A stretch of 64,000 nucleotides of DNA from NCBI RefSeq assembly GCF_002362255.1, contig NZ_LPVV01000038.1, positions 1-64,000 on the forward strand, given 5' to 3'. Numbering within the stretch: the first letter of the stretch is position 1; each line of letters begins with the position of its first letter. The DNA comes from Microbacterium sp. SZ1 (GTDB taxonomy: Bacteria > Actinomycetota > Actinomycetes > Actinomycetales > Microbacteriaceae). Position numbers and translations under genes: made by a program. Positions 46,382 through 58,026 of this stretch are shown here, in pieces. The notes under the pieces are model-generated. The model did not search any database. It saw nothing but the letters and a program-made list of their open reading frames with translations, and was not told the DNA's origin.

Positions 46382-46422
46382 GACTTCGACGTTCGCGCTC
46401 GTCGAGGTCTACCGCTCGGCGA

Positions 46423-48528
<2,106 letters not shown>

Positions 48529-48720
48529 AATCTCCGATTCTATTCTCGGGCGCGGACACGGACCGCTCGACACTCCCCGTACACGACTACTCCGCGCCCC
48601 GTCCACGACCGGCGCGTACGCTCCGAGCGAAACACGCCGTCAACCGGGCATGCATACAGGTGCAGCGTGGTTGTATTGATCACGCCCACCAGCGAACCCG
48701 ACACCTAGGAGGCACCGAAG

Positions 48721-48939
48721 ATGAACGCAACGACCGAACGTGAGACCTCCGCCGTCGAGTTCCGCCTGACCGCCATGGATCGATGCGATTCCTGCGGCGC
48801 GCAGGCCTACATCGCGGCCGAGGTCAACGGATCCGAACTTCTCTTCTGCGCGCACCATGGCCGCAAGTACGAGGAGAAGCTCCGCAGCGTCGCCACCAGC
48901 TGGCACGACGAGACCTCGCGCCTCATCGACGCCGTCTGA
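48721..48939 (+). CDS. DUF7455 small zinc-binding-type protein
   Basis: The 72-residue protein has CDSCGAQAY and LLFCAHHGRKY, a likely CxxC...CxHH zinc site, followed by a helix. This is the DUF7455 family common in Actinobacteria. GGAGG lies 8 bases before the ATG. Function unknown. It has its own terminator. Confidence 0.88.
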   Translation: MNATTERETSAVEFRLTAMDRCDSCGAQAYIAAEVNGSELLFCAHHGRKYEEKLRSVATSWHDETSRLIDAV

Positions 48940-48964
48940 TCCGCCGACCCGAACGAGTCGACAC

Positions 48965-48990
48965 GGAGCCCGTCTCATGACGGGCTCCTT
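48965..48990 (+). terminator. Terminator of the DUF7455 gene
   Basis: GGAGCCCGTC and GACGGGCTCC surround TCAT and are followed by TTCTGTCT. Confidence 0.85.
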
Positions 48991-49010
48991 CTGTCTGCGC
49001 TCGTGATCGG

Positions 49011-50051
49011 TCAGTCGACGACGACCCGGCGGATGCGCGAGGTCAGGCGCGTGAGGATCTCCTCGCCGACCGTGTCGATCCGCTCGGCCAGCGTCGTCGC
49101 GCTCGACTCGCCGTGGTCGCCGGCACCGAAGATCCAGACCGGATCGCCGACCGCGGCGCCTGGCCAGATCGACACGGCCGAACTCGCCTCGTCGACGCGG
49201 ACGAGCGTGCCCGCTCCGGCGGGCGTCCCGATCGTCGAGCCGGCGAGCCGCGACGGGATGCCGTCGAAAGAGCCGATCCCGACGGTGACCTCATCGCCGC
49301 GGACCTCGGTCACCGTCGCGACGAGCTCGGCGACGGGAGCGATGCCCTCGAGGTCCGGGCCGTCGGCGGAGCGAATGCCGTAGCAGAAGGCGCCGATGCG
49401 CGACACCGTGCCCCGCAGCTCGGGGCGCCACCAGGACGCGGCGGATGCCGTCAGATGGAGCGCGTCGGGCACCTCGCCCGAACGTCCGCTGACCTCGATC
49501 GCGTGCAGGAACTCGCGGCGAGCGTCGTCGTCCTCCTCGTCGCTGGCCTCCGCGAGGTGGCTCCAGATGCCGACGAGCGCGACGGCTCCGGCCGCCTCAG
49601 CCCGCCGCACATCCGCGATGGTCTGCTCCCATTCCTCCGGCAGCATGCCGTTGCGGTGCAGTCCGGTGTCGATCTTGAGGTGGATGCGCGCGCGGATGCC
49701 GAGCGCTGTCGCCCGTGCGATGACCGCCGACAGGTACTCCGTCGAACCGACCCCGAGGTCGATGTCGTGGCGCAGCGCCTCGTCGATCTCGTCGTCGATC
49801 GACGTGACCCACGCGAAGATGCGACCGTGCGCGCCGAGGATCTCCCGCACCCGCACCCCGCTGCACACGTCGTACGCGCCGTACCAGTCGACTCCGGCGG
49901 CGAGACCGGTCTCCACGGCCCAGGTCAGTCCGTGCCCGTATGCATCGTCCTTCAGCACCATCATGAGCTCGGACGGGGCGATGCGATCGCGCACGGCGGC
50001 GATGTTCCATGCCAGGCGACGGGTCGAGAGTCTCAGCTCGGGGCGGATCAT
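49011..50051 (-). CDS. Alanine-racemase-family protein with PLP lysine but degenerate C-terminal domain
   Basis: The 346-residue protein has a complete-looking TIM-barrel domain. The PLP lysine Lys34 lies in VLKDDAYGHG (family: VVKADAYGHG), and HLKIDTGLHRNGM corresponds to the usual KxDTGMxRxG. The C-terminal beta domain is recognisable from its end (GDPVWIFG, EEILTRLTSRIRRV). However, the stretch that normally holds VSYG with the catalytic tyrosine is missing: ATVTEVRGD runs straight into EVTVGIGSFDG. Alone it lacks the second base of a racemase. The ATG overlaps the preceding gene's stop (ATGA). It may pair with the upstream product. Confidence 0.85.
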   Translation of the reverse strand: MIRPELRLSTRRLAWNIAAVRDRIAPSELMMVLKDDAYGHGLTWAVETGLAAGVDWYGAYDVCSGVRVREILGAHGRIFAWVTSIDDEIDEALRHDIDLGVGSTEYLSAVIARATALGIRARIHLKIDTGLHRNGMLPEEWEQTIADVRRAEAAGAVALVGIWSHLAEASDEEDDDARREFLHAIEVSGRSGEVPDALHLTASAASWWRPELRGTVSRIGAFCYGIRSADGPDLEGIAPVAELVATVTEVRGDEVTVGIGSFDGIPSRLAGSTIGTPAGAGTLVRVDEASSAVSIWPGAAVGDPVWIFGAGDHGESSATTLAERIDTVGEEILTRLTSRIRRVVVD

Positions 50052-50755
50052 GCCTCCCACCTCCGGGCGGCGTGCGCACCGGCGACGGCGATCAGCTCGC
50101 CCGCCGACATCCCCGTCACAGATCTCCACCGAGCGAGGTTGGGAGCCGCAGGACCCGTGCCCCCGAAATAGGTCACCTCGTCGTCGGTCGCGGCACCGGT
50201 CGGACTACCGACGTCGACGACGCAGACGTCCATCGCCACCCGGCCGATGATCGGACGCATCGTGCCGCGGATCTCGACGTGCGCCGCGTTCCCGAGCGCG
50301 CGGACGATCCCCTGCGCGTACCCGCCGGTGATGAGCGCCGCCGTGGTGTCGCACTCCGCACGATGGGTGTAGCCGTACGACACGGCATCCCCTGCCTTGA
50401 GCGGCTTCATCGAGAGCACGCGGCCGACGAGGCGCATCACGGGCCGCGTCCGCATCGCGCCGTCGGCATCCGGCAATCCGTAGAGCAGAGCGGGATCGAC
50501 GTCGGCGGACCCGGTCGTCACGGCGTCGATGCCCTCGACTGCCAGAGCTTCCGCCTCTGCGGCGGAATCGACGAGCATCGCCTCGCCGCCGGCAGCCGCC
50601 ACCGCATGGGCGACCCCGACGAGCCCGTGTCCCCAGGCGTCGCGTCGCAGATCGGCGATCCGCCCCCCTCGCGACACCGCTTCGGATGCCGCCGCCGCCA
50701 ACGCCGATCGCGAGATCACGGCCTGCGGAAGGGAGCTGGAAGTCGAGGCGCGCAC
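50048..50755 (-). CDS. Alanine-racemase C-terminal-domain protein with reduced barrel and no PLP lysine
   Basis: The 235-residue protein keeps only the first part of an alanine racemase barrel. At the PLP-lysine motif it reads DLRRDAWGHG, with Arg37 where lysine should be. After about residue 105 it continues as a good C-terminal beta domain: AGDAVSYGYTHRAE with catalytic Tyr127, GYAQGIVRALGN, PIIGRVAMDVCVVDV and DEVTYFG. It therefore has the tyrosine that its neighbour lacks and lacks the lysine that its neighbour has. The GTG start has TAGGCT 6 bases upstream (leaderless type). Confidence 0.85.
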   Translation of the reverse strand: MRASTSSSLPQAVISRSALAAAASEAVSRGGRIADLRRDAWGHGLVGVAHAVAAAGGEAMLVDSAAEAEALAVEGIDAVTTGSADVDPALLYGLPDADGAMRTRPVMRLVGRVLSMKPLKAGDAVSYGYTHRAECDTTAALITGGYAQGIVRALGNAAHVEIRGTMRPIIGRVAMDVCVVDVGSPTGAATDDEVTYFGGTGPAAPNLARWRSVTGMSAGELIAVAGAHAARRWEA

Positions 50756-50761
50756 CCGTCC

Positions 50762-50767
50762 AGCCTA
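50762..50767 (-). promoter_or_regulatory. -10 element TAGGCT for the racemase-pair transcript
   Basis: On the reverse strand TAGGCT is followed by GGACGG and the GTG start at 50755, again the leaderless geometry. Confidence 0.5.
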
Positions 50768-50801
50768 CTCCGGGCTGCCAGGTTGCCCGGTAGCTCGCCC
50801 G

Positions 50802-50807
50802 TAGACT
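50802..50807 (+). promoter_or_regulatory. -10 element TAGACT upstream of the ATP-grasp gene
   Basis: TAGACT lies 27 bases before the ATG at 50835, giving a short leader with a GGAG ribosome site. It faces away from the racemase-pair promoter 34 bases to the left. Confidence 0.4.
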
Positions 50808-50834
50808 GGGAGCGACCGAAGAACTTGGAGATCC

Positions 50835-51851
50835 ATGTCGCGCTTTTCCCCTGTGCCCCGTGTCCGCTACCTGCTGGAGCGCGCGCGACGCATCGACGTC
50901 GGCTCCGTGCTCGAGCGCGCGAAAGAGGCCTCCGCACAGCACGGCAAGGCTCTGCCGCTCGTGGTGGTCGACATGCTCTGGTCCGCCGGACGCCACAATG
51001 TCGGATTCCAGGACTACATCGACTACGACTTCGCGATCCTCACGAAGGCCGAGCGCGACACCTACATGACGCACCCGGTCTCGAACCAGATCTCGCAGCA
51101 GTACGACCACCCCGAGTACCGCCACCTGTTCCACGACAAGGCGGAGTTCAACGCGAAATTCGACGCGCTCCTCAAGCGGGAGTGGATGCTGATCACCGAC
51201 GGCAACGCCGACGAGCTCCGTGCCTTCACCGAGCGCCAGGGCACGATCGTCGTGAAGGAGACCCACGGTCAGGCCGGCACCGGCGTGCACCGCTACCACG
51301 CCGCCGACGTCACCGACTGGGACGCCTTCCATTCCGAGCTCCTGTCGAAGAAGCAGGTTCTCGTCGAGGAGGTGATCCGCCAGCACGCCGATCTCGCGGC
51401 CGTCTGCCCCGGCACCGTCAACACCACCCGTGTCACCGCGTTCTTCGACGGGGAGAAGACGCACATCCTGGCCATCGCACAGAAGTTCGGACGCGGCGCC
51501 GTCAGCGACCAGATGAGCTTCGGCGGCTTCTACACGATGCTCGACGACGACGGTCACGCCGTCGGCCCCGGCTATGACTCGCACGGCCACGTGCACGTCA
51601 CGCACCCCGACTCGGGCTTCGTGATCGCCGACTTCCAGCTGCCGATGATGGACGAGGTGCGCGCCTTCGTCGACCAGGCGGCCCGCGTCGTGCCGCAGGT
51701 GCAGTACGTCGGGTGGGACGTCGTCGTCACGCCGGACGGCCCCGTGCTCGTCGAGGGCAACTGGGGCGCCGGAGTCTACGAGAACAAGCCGAGCGTGACC
51801 GGCATCCGCACCGGTCACAAGCCGCGGTACCGCGCGGCGATCGGGTTCTGA
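50835..51851 (+). CDS. ATP-grasp enzyme (sugar-transfer-associated type)
   Basis: The 338-residue protein fits the sugar-transfer-associated ATP-grasp family. Lys141 in TIVVKETHGQAGTGV is the ATP-binding lysine with a glycine loop; VLVEEVIRQH supplies the adenine/ribose region; VLVEGNWGAGVYENKP near the C-terminus holds the metal-binding Glu and Asn. ATP-grasp enzymes join a carboxylate to an amine or thiol through an acyl phosphate. No glycosyltransferase is nearby. Instead it is divergent from the racemase pair (79 bases) and convergent with a CofE-like ligase, so an amino-acid or peptide substrate is plausible. Confidence 0.82.
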   Translation: MSRFSPVPRVRYLLERARRIDVGSVLERAKEASAQHGKALPLVVVDMLWSAGRHNVGFQDYIDYDFAILTKAERDTYMTHPVSNQISQQYDHPEYRHLFHDKAEFNAKFDALLKREWMLITDGNADELRAFTERQGTIVVKETHGQAGTGVHRYHAADVTDWDAFHSELLSKKQVLVEEVIRQHADLAAVCPGTVNTTRVTAFFDGEKTHILAIAQKFGRGAVSDQMSFGGFYTMLDDDGHAVGPGYDSHGHVHVTHPDSGFVIADFQLPMMDEVRAFVDQAARVVPQVQYVGWDVVVTPDGPVLVEGNWGAGVYENKPSVTGIRTGHKPRYRAAIGF

Positions 51852-51868
51852 CTCCCCGCCCGTCTCGA

Positions 51869-51913
51869 ACACGACGAAGGCCCGGATGCCGAGCATCCGG
51901 GCCTTCGTCGTGT
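51869..51913. terminator. Bidirectional terminator with perfect 21-bp stem
   Basis: Arms 51869-51889 and 51893-51913 are exactly complementary around a 3-base loop. They separate the ATP-grasp gene from the convergent CofE-like gene. Confidence 0.88.
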
Positions 51914-51938
51914 GTGCTGTCTGCCGGCGAGTCGCGCG

Positions 51939-52630
51939 TCAAGCTGCGCGGACGATCCCCATCGGCGTGGACTGACGCGCCTGGCCGAGCGGGTTGTCGC
52001 CGAGGATCTGCACGAGCCGGCGCTCACCCGCCTTGTCGAGCGTGGATCCGAGGATGTTCCCGCCGATGTCATTGATGTCGACCACCGCGACGTCGACCCC
52101 GCTGCCGACGAGCCTCTGCAGTCGCTGGGCGACCTCGCGCGGGTTCTTCGGTCCGAGCACGACCGCCTCGTTGTACGGAGGGATCGTGTTCTTGGTGGGG
52201 CCGTCGATCGCCCGTGCCTTGTCGCCGGCGACGCGATAGAAGTCACCGCGTCGGCCGAAGGCCTTCGTGACGACCGAGACGCCCGCTGCGAAGAGGATGC
52301 GGAGCGTGCCGCACTCCCGCAGCGCCATCTCCATGGTCTCGGGCATGCCGAGCCCGATGCCGTAGGACGTCCGCACGACGTACCGCGACAGGAACCTCGC
52401 CAGCGGCCGCGGCGTGATCTCATCGAGACGGTACGACCGGCCCTGCGTGATCGCGACGATCTTCTCGGTCACGAACAGCAGATCGCCCGGCTGCACGGCG
52501 TCCTTCGCGTACTCCGTCACGATGGCGTCGAGGTCGTCGTCGGGCATCACCACGCGGGTCTTGAGCGGGATGCGGGCGTACTTCTTCCCGTCGACGCTCG
52601 CCTCGAGCGCCTTGCCGTCGTTCGCCTGCA

Positions 52631-52631
<1 letters not shown>
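51939..52631 (-). CDS. CofE-like (coenzyme F420-0:L-glutamate ligase family) protein
   Basis: The 230-residue protein resembles the catalytic domain of CofE: IPLKTRVVMPDDDLDAIV at the N-terminus, GDLLFVTEKIVAITQGRSY, and VDINDIGGNILG near the end. CofE adds glutamate to F420-0 using GTP, but no other F420 gene is in the window, and stand-alone relatives exist whose substrate is unknown. The ATG at 52631 shares a base with the rpoD stop (TGATG), so it is probably translated by reinitiation from the sigma-factor mRNA. Confidence 0.8.
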
Positions 52632-53875
<1,244 letters not shown>

Positions 53876-53889
53876 GTTTCGCCTTTCAC

Positions 53890-53970
53890 GGGGCCGCTGG
53901 CAGCCCCGGGCCATTTCGGACACTAGTAAGACCCTTGTCAAGTCCGATCTCGGAAAAGATCGATTGACAA
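53890..53970 (-). promoter_or_regulatory. Inverted repeats in the rpoD leader
   Basis: TTGTCAA/TTGACAA (53935-53941 and 53964-53970) enclose an inner CGATCT/AGATCG repeat. A GGGGC/GCCCC hairpin lies at 53890-53907, 14 bases before the GTG and close to the ribosome site. Confidence 0.4.
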
Positions 53971-54042
53971 CGGGTCAGACTCCTAGTATCGCACACGTGT
54001 GGGGATGCGGATGCATTCCGGCGAAGTCGGTCGACAGGGAAG

Positions 54043-54984
54043 TCAGCCGCGGCCGTTCTTGTCGTCGTCGCCCGTGGGGCGAGTGGCCAGATAGCGCTCC
54101 AGCTCGGCGGCGAGCTCGTCGGCGCTCGGCAGGTCGCGTTCGTTGAATCCACCCTCGTCGTATGAGTCGTCCTCGGGATCCCGTCCGGCCATGTAGGCGT
54201 CGTAGCGACGCTCGAGGCCGTGCACCATCTGCTGCAGCTCGTCGTTGCCGAGCACCTGCTCGTCGACCCGGGCGAGGTAGTCCTCGCGGCGCTCCTGCAC
54301 CTCGTCGAGGAGGATCACGAGGCCCGTCGCCGCCATCAGCTTGTCGGCCGCAGCGATCACGGCATCCGGATTCTCGGTCTCGGCCAGGTAGTGCGGCACG
54401 AGCAGCACGAAGCCCACGACCCGTTCGCCCTGCTCCGCGAACCGGAACTCGAGGAGATGCCCGGCCGTCGCAGGCACCTGGGTGCGCGGTCGCCACACCG
54501 AATGCGCCACCGTGAGCTCGCGACGGTTGCCGCTGACGGTCGTGCCGATCGGGCGAGTGTGCGGAACCGGCATCGCGATCGAGTGGACCCAGCTGAGGCC
54601 GGACACCTCGAACTCCGCCGCCAGCTCGAGCACCGTACGGGCGAACTGGTTCCAGGCGAAGTCGGGCTCGTATCCCGCGAGCAGGAGGAACTTCTGACCG
54701 AGGGCATCGGTGGCGAGCGAGAGCTCCAGACGCGCGGGCCGGAACTCGGTGAGGTGGTCCTGGTCGAAGGCGATCACGGGCCGACGGGCGCGGTAGTCGA
54801 GCAGCACATCGTTGTCGAAGACGGCGATCGGCTGCGGAGAGGCGGTCTCGCGGAGGTGCTCGATGAGTCCGGAGACAGCGTTGCCCGCGTCGGTGAAACC
54901 GGTCAGCAGCAGCACAAGGGGAAGCCCGCGCGGCACCGCCGGCGCGTTCGCGACACGTTCGTGGATCTCTGCGGAGAAGGGCAT
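54043..54984 (-). CDS. PAC2-family protein (proteasome assembly chaperone-like)
   Basis: The 313-residue protein belongs to the PAC2 family. LVLLLTGFTDAGNAVSGLIEHL at the N-terminus, LLAGYEPDFAWNQF and GLSWVHSIAMPVPHTRP are typical. The C-terminal tail is acidic. Actinobacterial members are linked by name to the proteasome assembly chaperone fold, but their role is not settled. TAGCAT lies 6 bases before the ATG, without a ribosome site. It lies upstream of rpoD on the same strand. Confidence 0.88.
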   Translation of the reverse strand: MPFSAEIHERVANAPAVPRGLPLVLLLTGFTDAGNAVSGLIEHLRETASPQPIAVFDNDVLLDYRARRPVIAFDQDHLTEFRPARLELSLATDALGQKFLLLAGYEPDFAWNQFARTVLELAAEFEVSGLSWVHSIAMPVPHTRPIGTTVSGNRRELTVAHSVWRPRTQVPATAGHLLEFRFAEQGERVVGFVLLVPHYLAETENPDAVIAAADKLMAATGLVILLDEVQERREDYLARVDEQVLGNDELQQMVHGLERRYDAYMAGRDPEDDSYDEGGFNERDLPSADELAAELERYLATRPTGDDDKNGRG

Positions 54985-54990
54985 GTGTCC

Positions 54991-54996
54991 ATGCTA
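54991..54996 (-). promoter_or_regulatory. -10 element TAGCAT for leaderless PAC2 mRNA
   Basis: On the reverse strand TAGCAT is separated by GGACAC from the ATG at 54984. Confidence 0.5.
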
Positions 54997-55076
54997 CGAG
55001 CAGCCGCGGACGGCAGGGCTGAGCGCGTCATGCTCAGAGCGAACACGCCGATCACGACGGCGGCCGACCACGCTCC

Positions 55077-55082
55077 TAGGAT
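55077..55082 (+). promoter_or_regulatory. -10 element TAGGAT for leaderless pepA mRNA
   Basis: TAGGAT is 6 bases upstream of the ATG at 55089. The spacer GGAGTC is too close to act as a normal ribosome site. Confidence 0.5.
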
Positions 55083-55088
55083 GGAGTC

Positions 55089-56561
55089 ATGACGCTTCCC
55101 GCGCTCACGCGCACAACAGATCAGTTCCCCGGAAGCGCTGCAGACGCCGCAGTGCTCGTCATCCCCGAGATCACCGAATCCGGCGAAGAACTCGCCGCGT
55201 TCCCCGGTCTCGCCGACGCTCTCAAGGGGGTCGGATTCACCGGATCCGCTTCCGCGTTCGCCAGGGTCTACGCACCGGAGGTCACCGCGCTCCCCTTCGC
55301 GGTCGTCGGAGTCGGATCCGAAGCGGATGCGGCAGCCGTGCGCAACGCGGTCGGCACGGCGCTGCGCAGCCTCACCGGATTCGAGACCGTATCGGTCGGA
55401 CTCGCCCCCGGCGTCGAGCAGCACGCGCACGCCGCCGCAGAGGGCGCCGTGCTCGGCGGATACCGCTTCGACAGCTATAAGTCGGACAAGGGCAGGAGCC
55501 GAGCGTCTTCCGTGCTGCTGCACGCGGAGCTCGACGACGACGCCGTCGCGAAGGCCGTCGCGGTCGGGGATGCTGTAGCACTCGTCAAGGACCTCGTCAA
55601 CGTCCCCGCGGAGTGGCAGAGCCCCGCACAGCTCGCTCGGAGCGCGGCCGACAGCGTCGCCGACCTCGACGTGACGGTCGAGATCCTCGACGAGGTCGCA
55701 CTGACCGAACAGGGCTTCGGCGGCATCCTCGGAGTGGCGCAGGGGTCGGACCGCCCGCCGCGTCTCGTGCGGCTCGACTACGCCCCGGCGGATGCGACGC
55801 GTCACATCGCGCTGGTCGGCAAGGGCATCACGTTTGACACCGGCGGTCTCTCGCTCAAGCCGGCCGCGTCGATGGTCGGCATGAAGTTCGACATGGCCGG
55901 GGCCGCAACGAGCCTCGCCGCGCTGCGCGCGATCGCGACGCTCGGGCTGCCCGTTCGTGTCACGGCCTGGCTGTGCATCACCGACAACATGCCGTCAGGG
56001 CGGGCGCTGCGCCCCGGCGATGTCCTGCGCATGCTCGACGGCACGACCGTCGAGGTCCCGAACACGGATGCCGAGGGCCGGCTCGTGATGGCCGACGGTC
56101 TCGTCGCAGCGAGCCGTGAGAACCCCGACGTCATCATCGACGTCGCCACCCTCACCGGCGCGATCGTCATGGCCCTCGGGCACCGGCACACCGGCGTGTT
56201 CGGAGACGACGACGCCGTGGCGGAACTGCTCGCCGCGGCCGACGCCGTCGACGAGCTCGCGTGGCACATGCCGCTCCCCGACTACATGGAGGACTCGCTC
56301 GACTCCCCCATCGCCGACATGCAGAACGCCAACATGGGCGATCGCATGGGCGGCGCGTCCTACGCCGGACTCTTCCTGCGCCGTTTCGTCGGTCGGGTCT
56401 CGGACGAGGACGACGCACCCCGCATCCCCTGGGTGCATCTCGACATCGCCGGCTCCGGCGAGCACGGCGGAGCCCCATACGGCTTCACCGAGAAGGGCCC
56501 AACGGGGGCGATGGTCCGATCGATCGTCGCCTTCGCCGACGCATCCCACACGGAGGCATGA
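55089..56561 (+). CDS. pepA: Leucyl aminopeptidase (M17 family)
   Basis: The 490-residue peptidase removes N-terminal residues from peptides with two metal ions. M17 signatures are VNVPAEWQSP, VGKGITFDTGGLSLKP with metal-binding Lys and Asp, and NTDAEGRLVMADGL containing the catalytic arginine. The N-terminal macro-like domain (residues 1-160) is less conserved. It ends 4 bases before the lpd start, so the two are probably cotranscribed. Confidence 0.94.
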   Translation: MTLPALTRTTDQFPGSAADAAVLVIPEITESGEELAAFPGLADALKGVGFTGSASAFARVYAPEVTALPFAVVGVGSEADAAAVRNAVGTALRSLTGFETVSVGLAPGVEQHAHAAAEGAVLGGYRFDSYKSDKGRSRASSVLLHAELDDDAVAKAVAVGDAVALVKDLVNVPAEWQSPAQLARSAADSVADLDVTVEILDEVALTEQGFGGILGVAQGSDRPPRLVRLDYAPADATRHIALVGKGITFDTGGLSLKPAASMVGMKFDMAGAATSLAALRAIATLGLPVRVTAWLCITDNMPSGRALRPGDVLRMLDGTTVEVPNTDAEGRLVMADGLVAASRENPDVIIDVATLTGAIVMALGHRHTGVFGDDDAVAELLAAADAVDELAWHMPLPDYMEDSLDSPIADMQNANMGDRMGGASYAGLFLRRFVGRVSDEDDAPRIPWVHLDIAGSGEHGGAPYGFTEKGPTGAMVRSIVAFADASHTEA

Positions 56562-56565
56562 CCGC

Positions 56566-57939
56566 ATGACAACCCACACCTTCGACATCGTCGTCCTGGG
56601 CGGAGGCAGCGGCGGCTACGCCGCAGCACTCCGAGCGAGCGAGCTCGGCAAGACCGTCGCTCTCATCGAGAAGGACAAGGTCGGTGGCACCTGCCTGCAT
56701 CGGGGCTGCATCCCCACCAAGGCGCTGCTGCACGCCGCCGAAGTCGCCGAGCACGTCCGCGACGCCGCGCACGTCGGCATCACCGCGACGCTCGAGAACA
56801 TCGACCCGGCGGGCGTCCGCGCCTACCGCGAGGGCATCGTCGCCAAGAAGTACAAGGGCCTGGAGGGGCTCGTGAAGGCACGCGGCATCACGACGGTCGC
56901 GGGTCTCGGTCGGCTCAACGCCGACCGCTCGGTGAGCGTCGGCGACGACGTCTACGTCGGCGCCGACGTCGTACTGGCCACCGGCTCGTACAGCCGCACG
57001 CTCCCGGGACTCGAGATCGGCGGACGGATCCTGACGAGCGAGCAGGCCCTGTCGCTCGACGTCATCCCCGAGCGCGTTCTGGTGCTCGGCGGAGGCGTCA
57101 TCGGCGTCGAGTTCGCGAGCGTGTGGCGCTCGTTCGGCGTCGACGTCACGATCATCGAGGCTCTTCCGCACCTGGTGCCGAACGAGGACATCGCGATGAG
57201 CAAGGGGCTCGAGCGCGCCTTCCGCCGTCGCGGCATCCGCTATTCGCTCGGGGTGCGGTTCCAGAGCGCCGCGCAGACCGACGATTCCGTCACGGTGACC
57301 CTCGAGGACGGCACCGAGTTCACCGCCGATTACCTGCTCGTCGCTGTCGGGCGTGGACCGGTGACGTCCGACCTCGGCTTCGAGGAGGCGGGCATCACGC
57401 TGGATCGCGGCTTCGTGACGGTCGACCAGGACCTCCGCACGGGTGTCCCCGGCGTATGGGCTGTCGGCGACATCGTGCCAGGGCTGCAGCTCGCGCACCG
57501 CGGCTTCCAGCAGGGCATCGCGGTCGCCGAGCGCATCGCGGGGCTCTCCCCCGCGAACATCCCCGACTCCCAGATCCCCAAGGTCACCTACTCGAGCCCC
57601 GAGGTCGCCTCGGTGGGCATCACGGAGGAGGCCGCGGTCGCGGAGCACGGAGCGGATGCCGTCTCCGCCTACGAGTACAACCTCGCAGGCAACGGCAAGA
57701 GCGAGATCATCGGAACCGGCGGACTCGTGAAGGTCGTGCGCCTCAAGGACGGTCCCGTGCTCGGCGTGCACCTCCTCGGCGACCGCGTGGGCGAGCTCAT
57801 CACCGAGGGTCAGCTGGCCGTCGCGTGGGAGGCGCACCCCGAGGACATCGCACCGCTCATCCACGCCCACCCGACCCAGAGCGAAGCGCTCGGCGAGGCA
57901 TTCCTGGCCCTGGCCGGGAAGCCGCTGCACGCTCTCTGA
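56566..57939 (+). CDS. lpdA: Dihydrolipoyl dehydrogenase (E3)
   Basis: The 457-residue flavoprotein reoxidises dihydrolipoamide on the 2-oxo-acid dehydrogenase complexes. The FAD motif is VVLGGGSGGYAAAL, the redox pair is in GGTCLHRGCIPTKALLH, the NAD motif is VLGGGVIGVEFASVW, and the C-terminal histidine lies in HAHPTQSEALGEA. The ATG at 56566 has GGAGG 9 bases upstream. The E2 gene follows 87 bases later. Confidence 0.95.
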   Translation: MTTHTFDIVVLGGGSGGYAAALRASELGKTVALIEKDKVGGTCLHRGCIPTKALLHAAEVAEHVRDAAHVGITATLENIDPAGVRAYREGIVAKKYKGLEGLVKARGITTVAGLGRLNADRSVSVGDDVYVGADVVLATGSYSRTLPGLEIGGRILTSEQALSLDVIPERVLVLGGGVIGVEFASVWRSFGVDVTIIEALPHLVPNEDIAMSKGLERAFRRRGIRYSLGVRFQSAAQTDDSVTVTLEDGTEFTADYLLVAVGRGPVTSDLGFEEAGITLDRGFVTVDQDLRTGVPGVWAVGDIVPGLQLAHRGFQQGIAVAERIAGLSPANIPDSQIPKVTYSSPEVASVGITEEAAVAEHGADAVSAYEYNLAGNGKSEIIGTGGLVKVVRLKDGPVLGVHLLGDRVGELITEGQLAVAWEAHPEDIAPLIHAHPTQSEALGEAFLALAGKPLHAL

Positions 57940-58026
57940 CCCCCACACCGGCCGCGCGGACCACCAAGGGCCGCGCAGGTCACTAAGCTAGACAAGCGTC
58001 ATACAACTTCTAAAGGAGACTCCGTC

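Noticed and set aside
49011..50755. The two racemase genes as a single gene broken by a frameshift or stop
   Set aside because: Each has its own start and end. Both contain pieces of barrel and of the C-terminal domain, so joining them would not restore one normal-length racemase.
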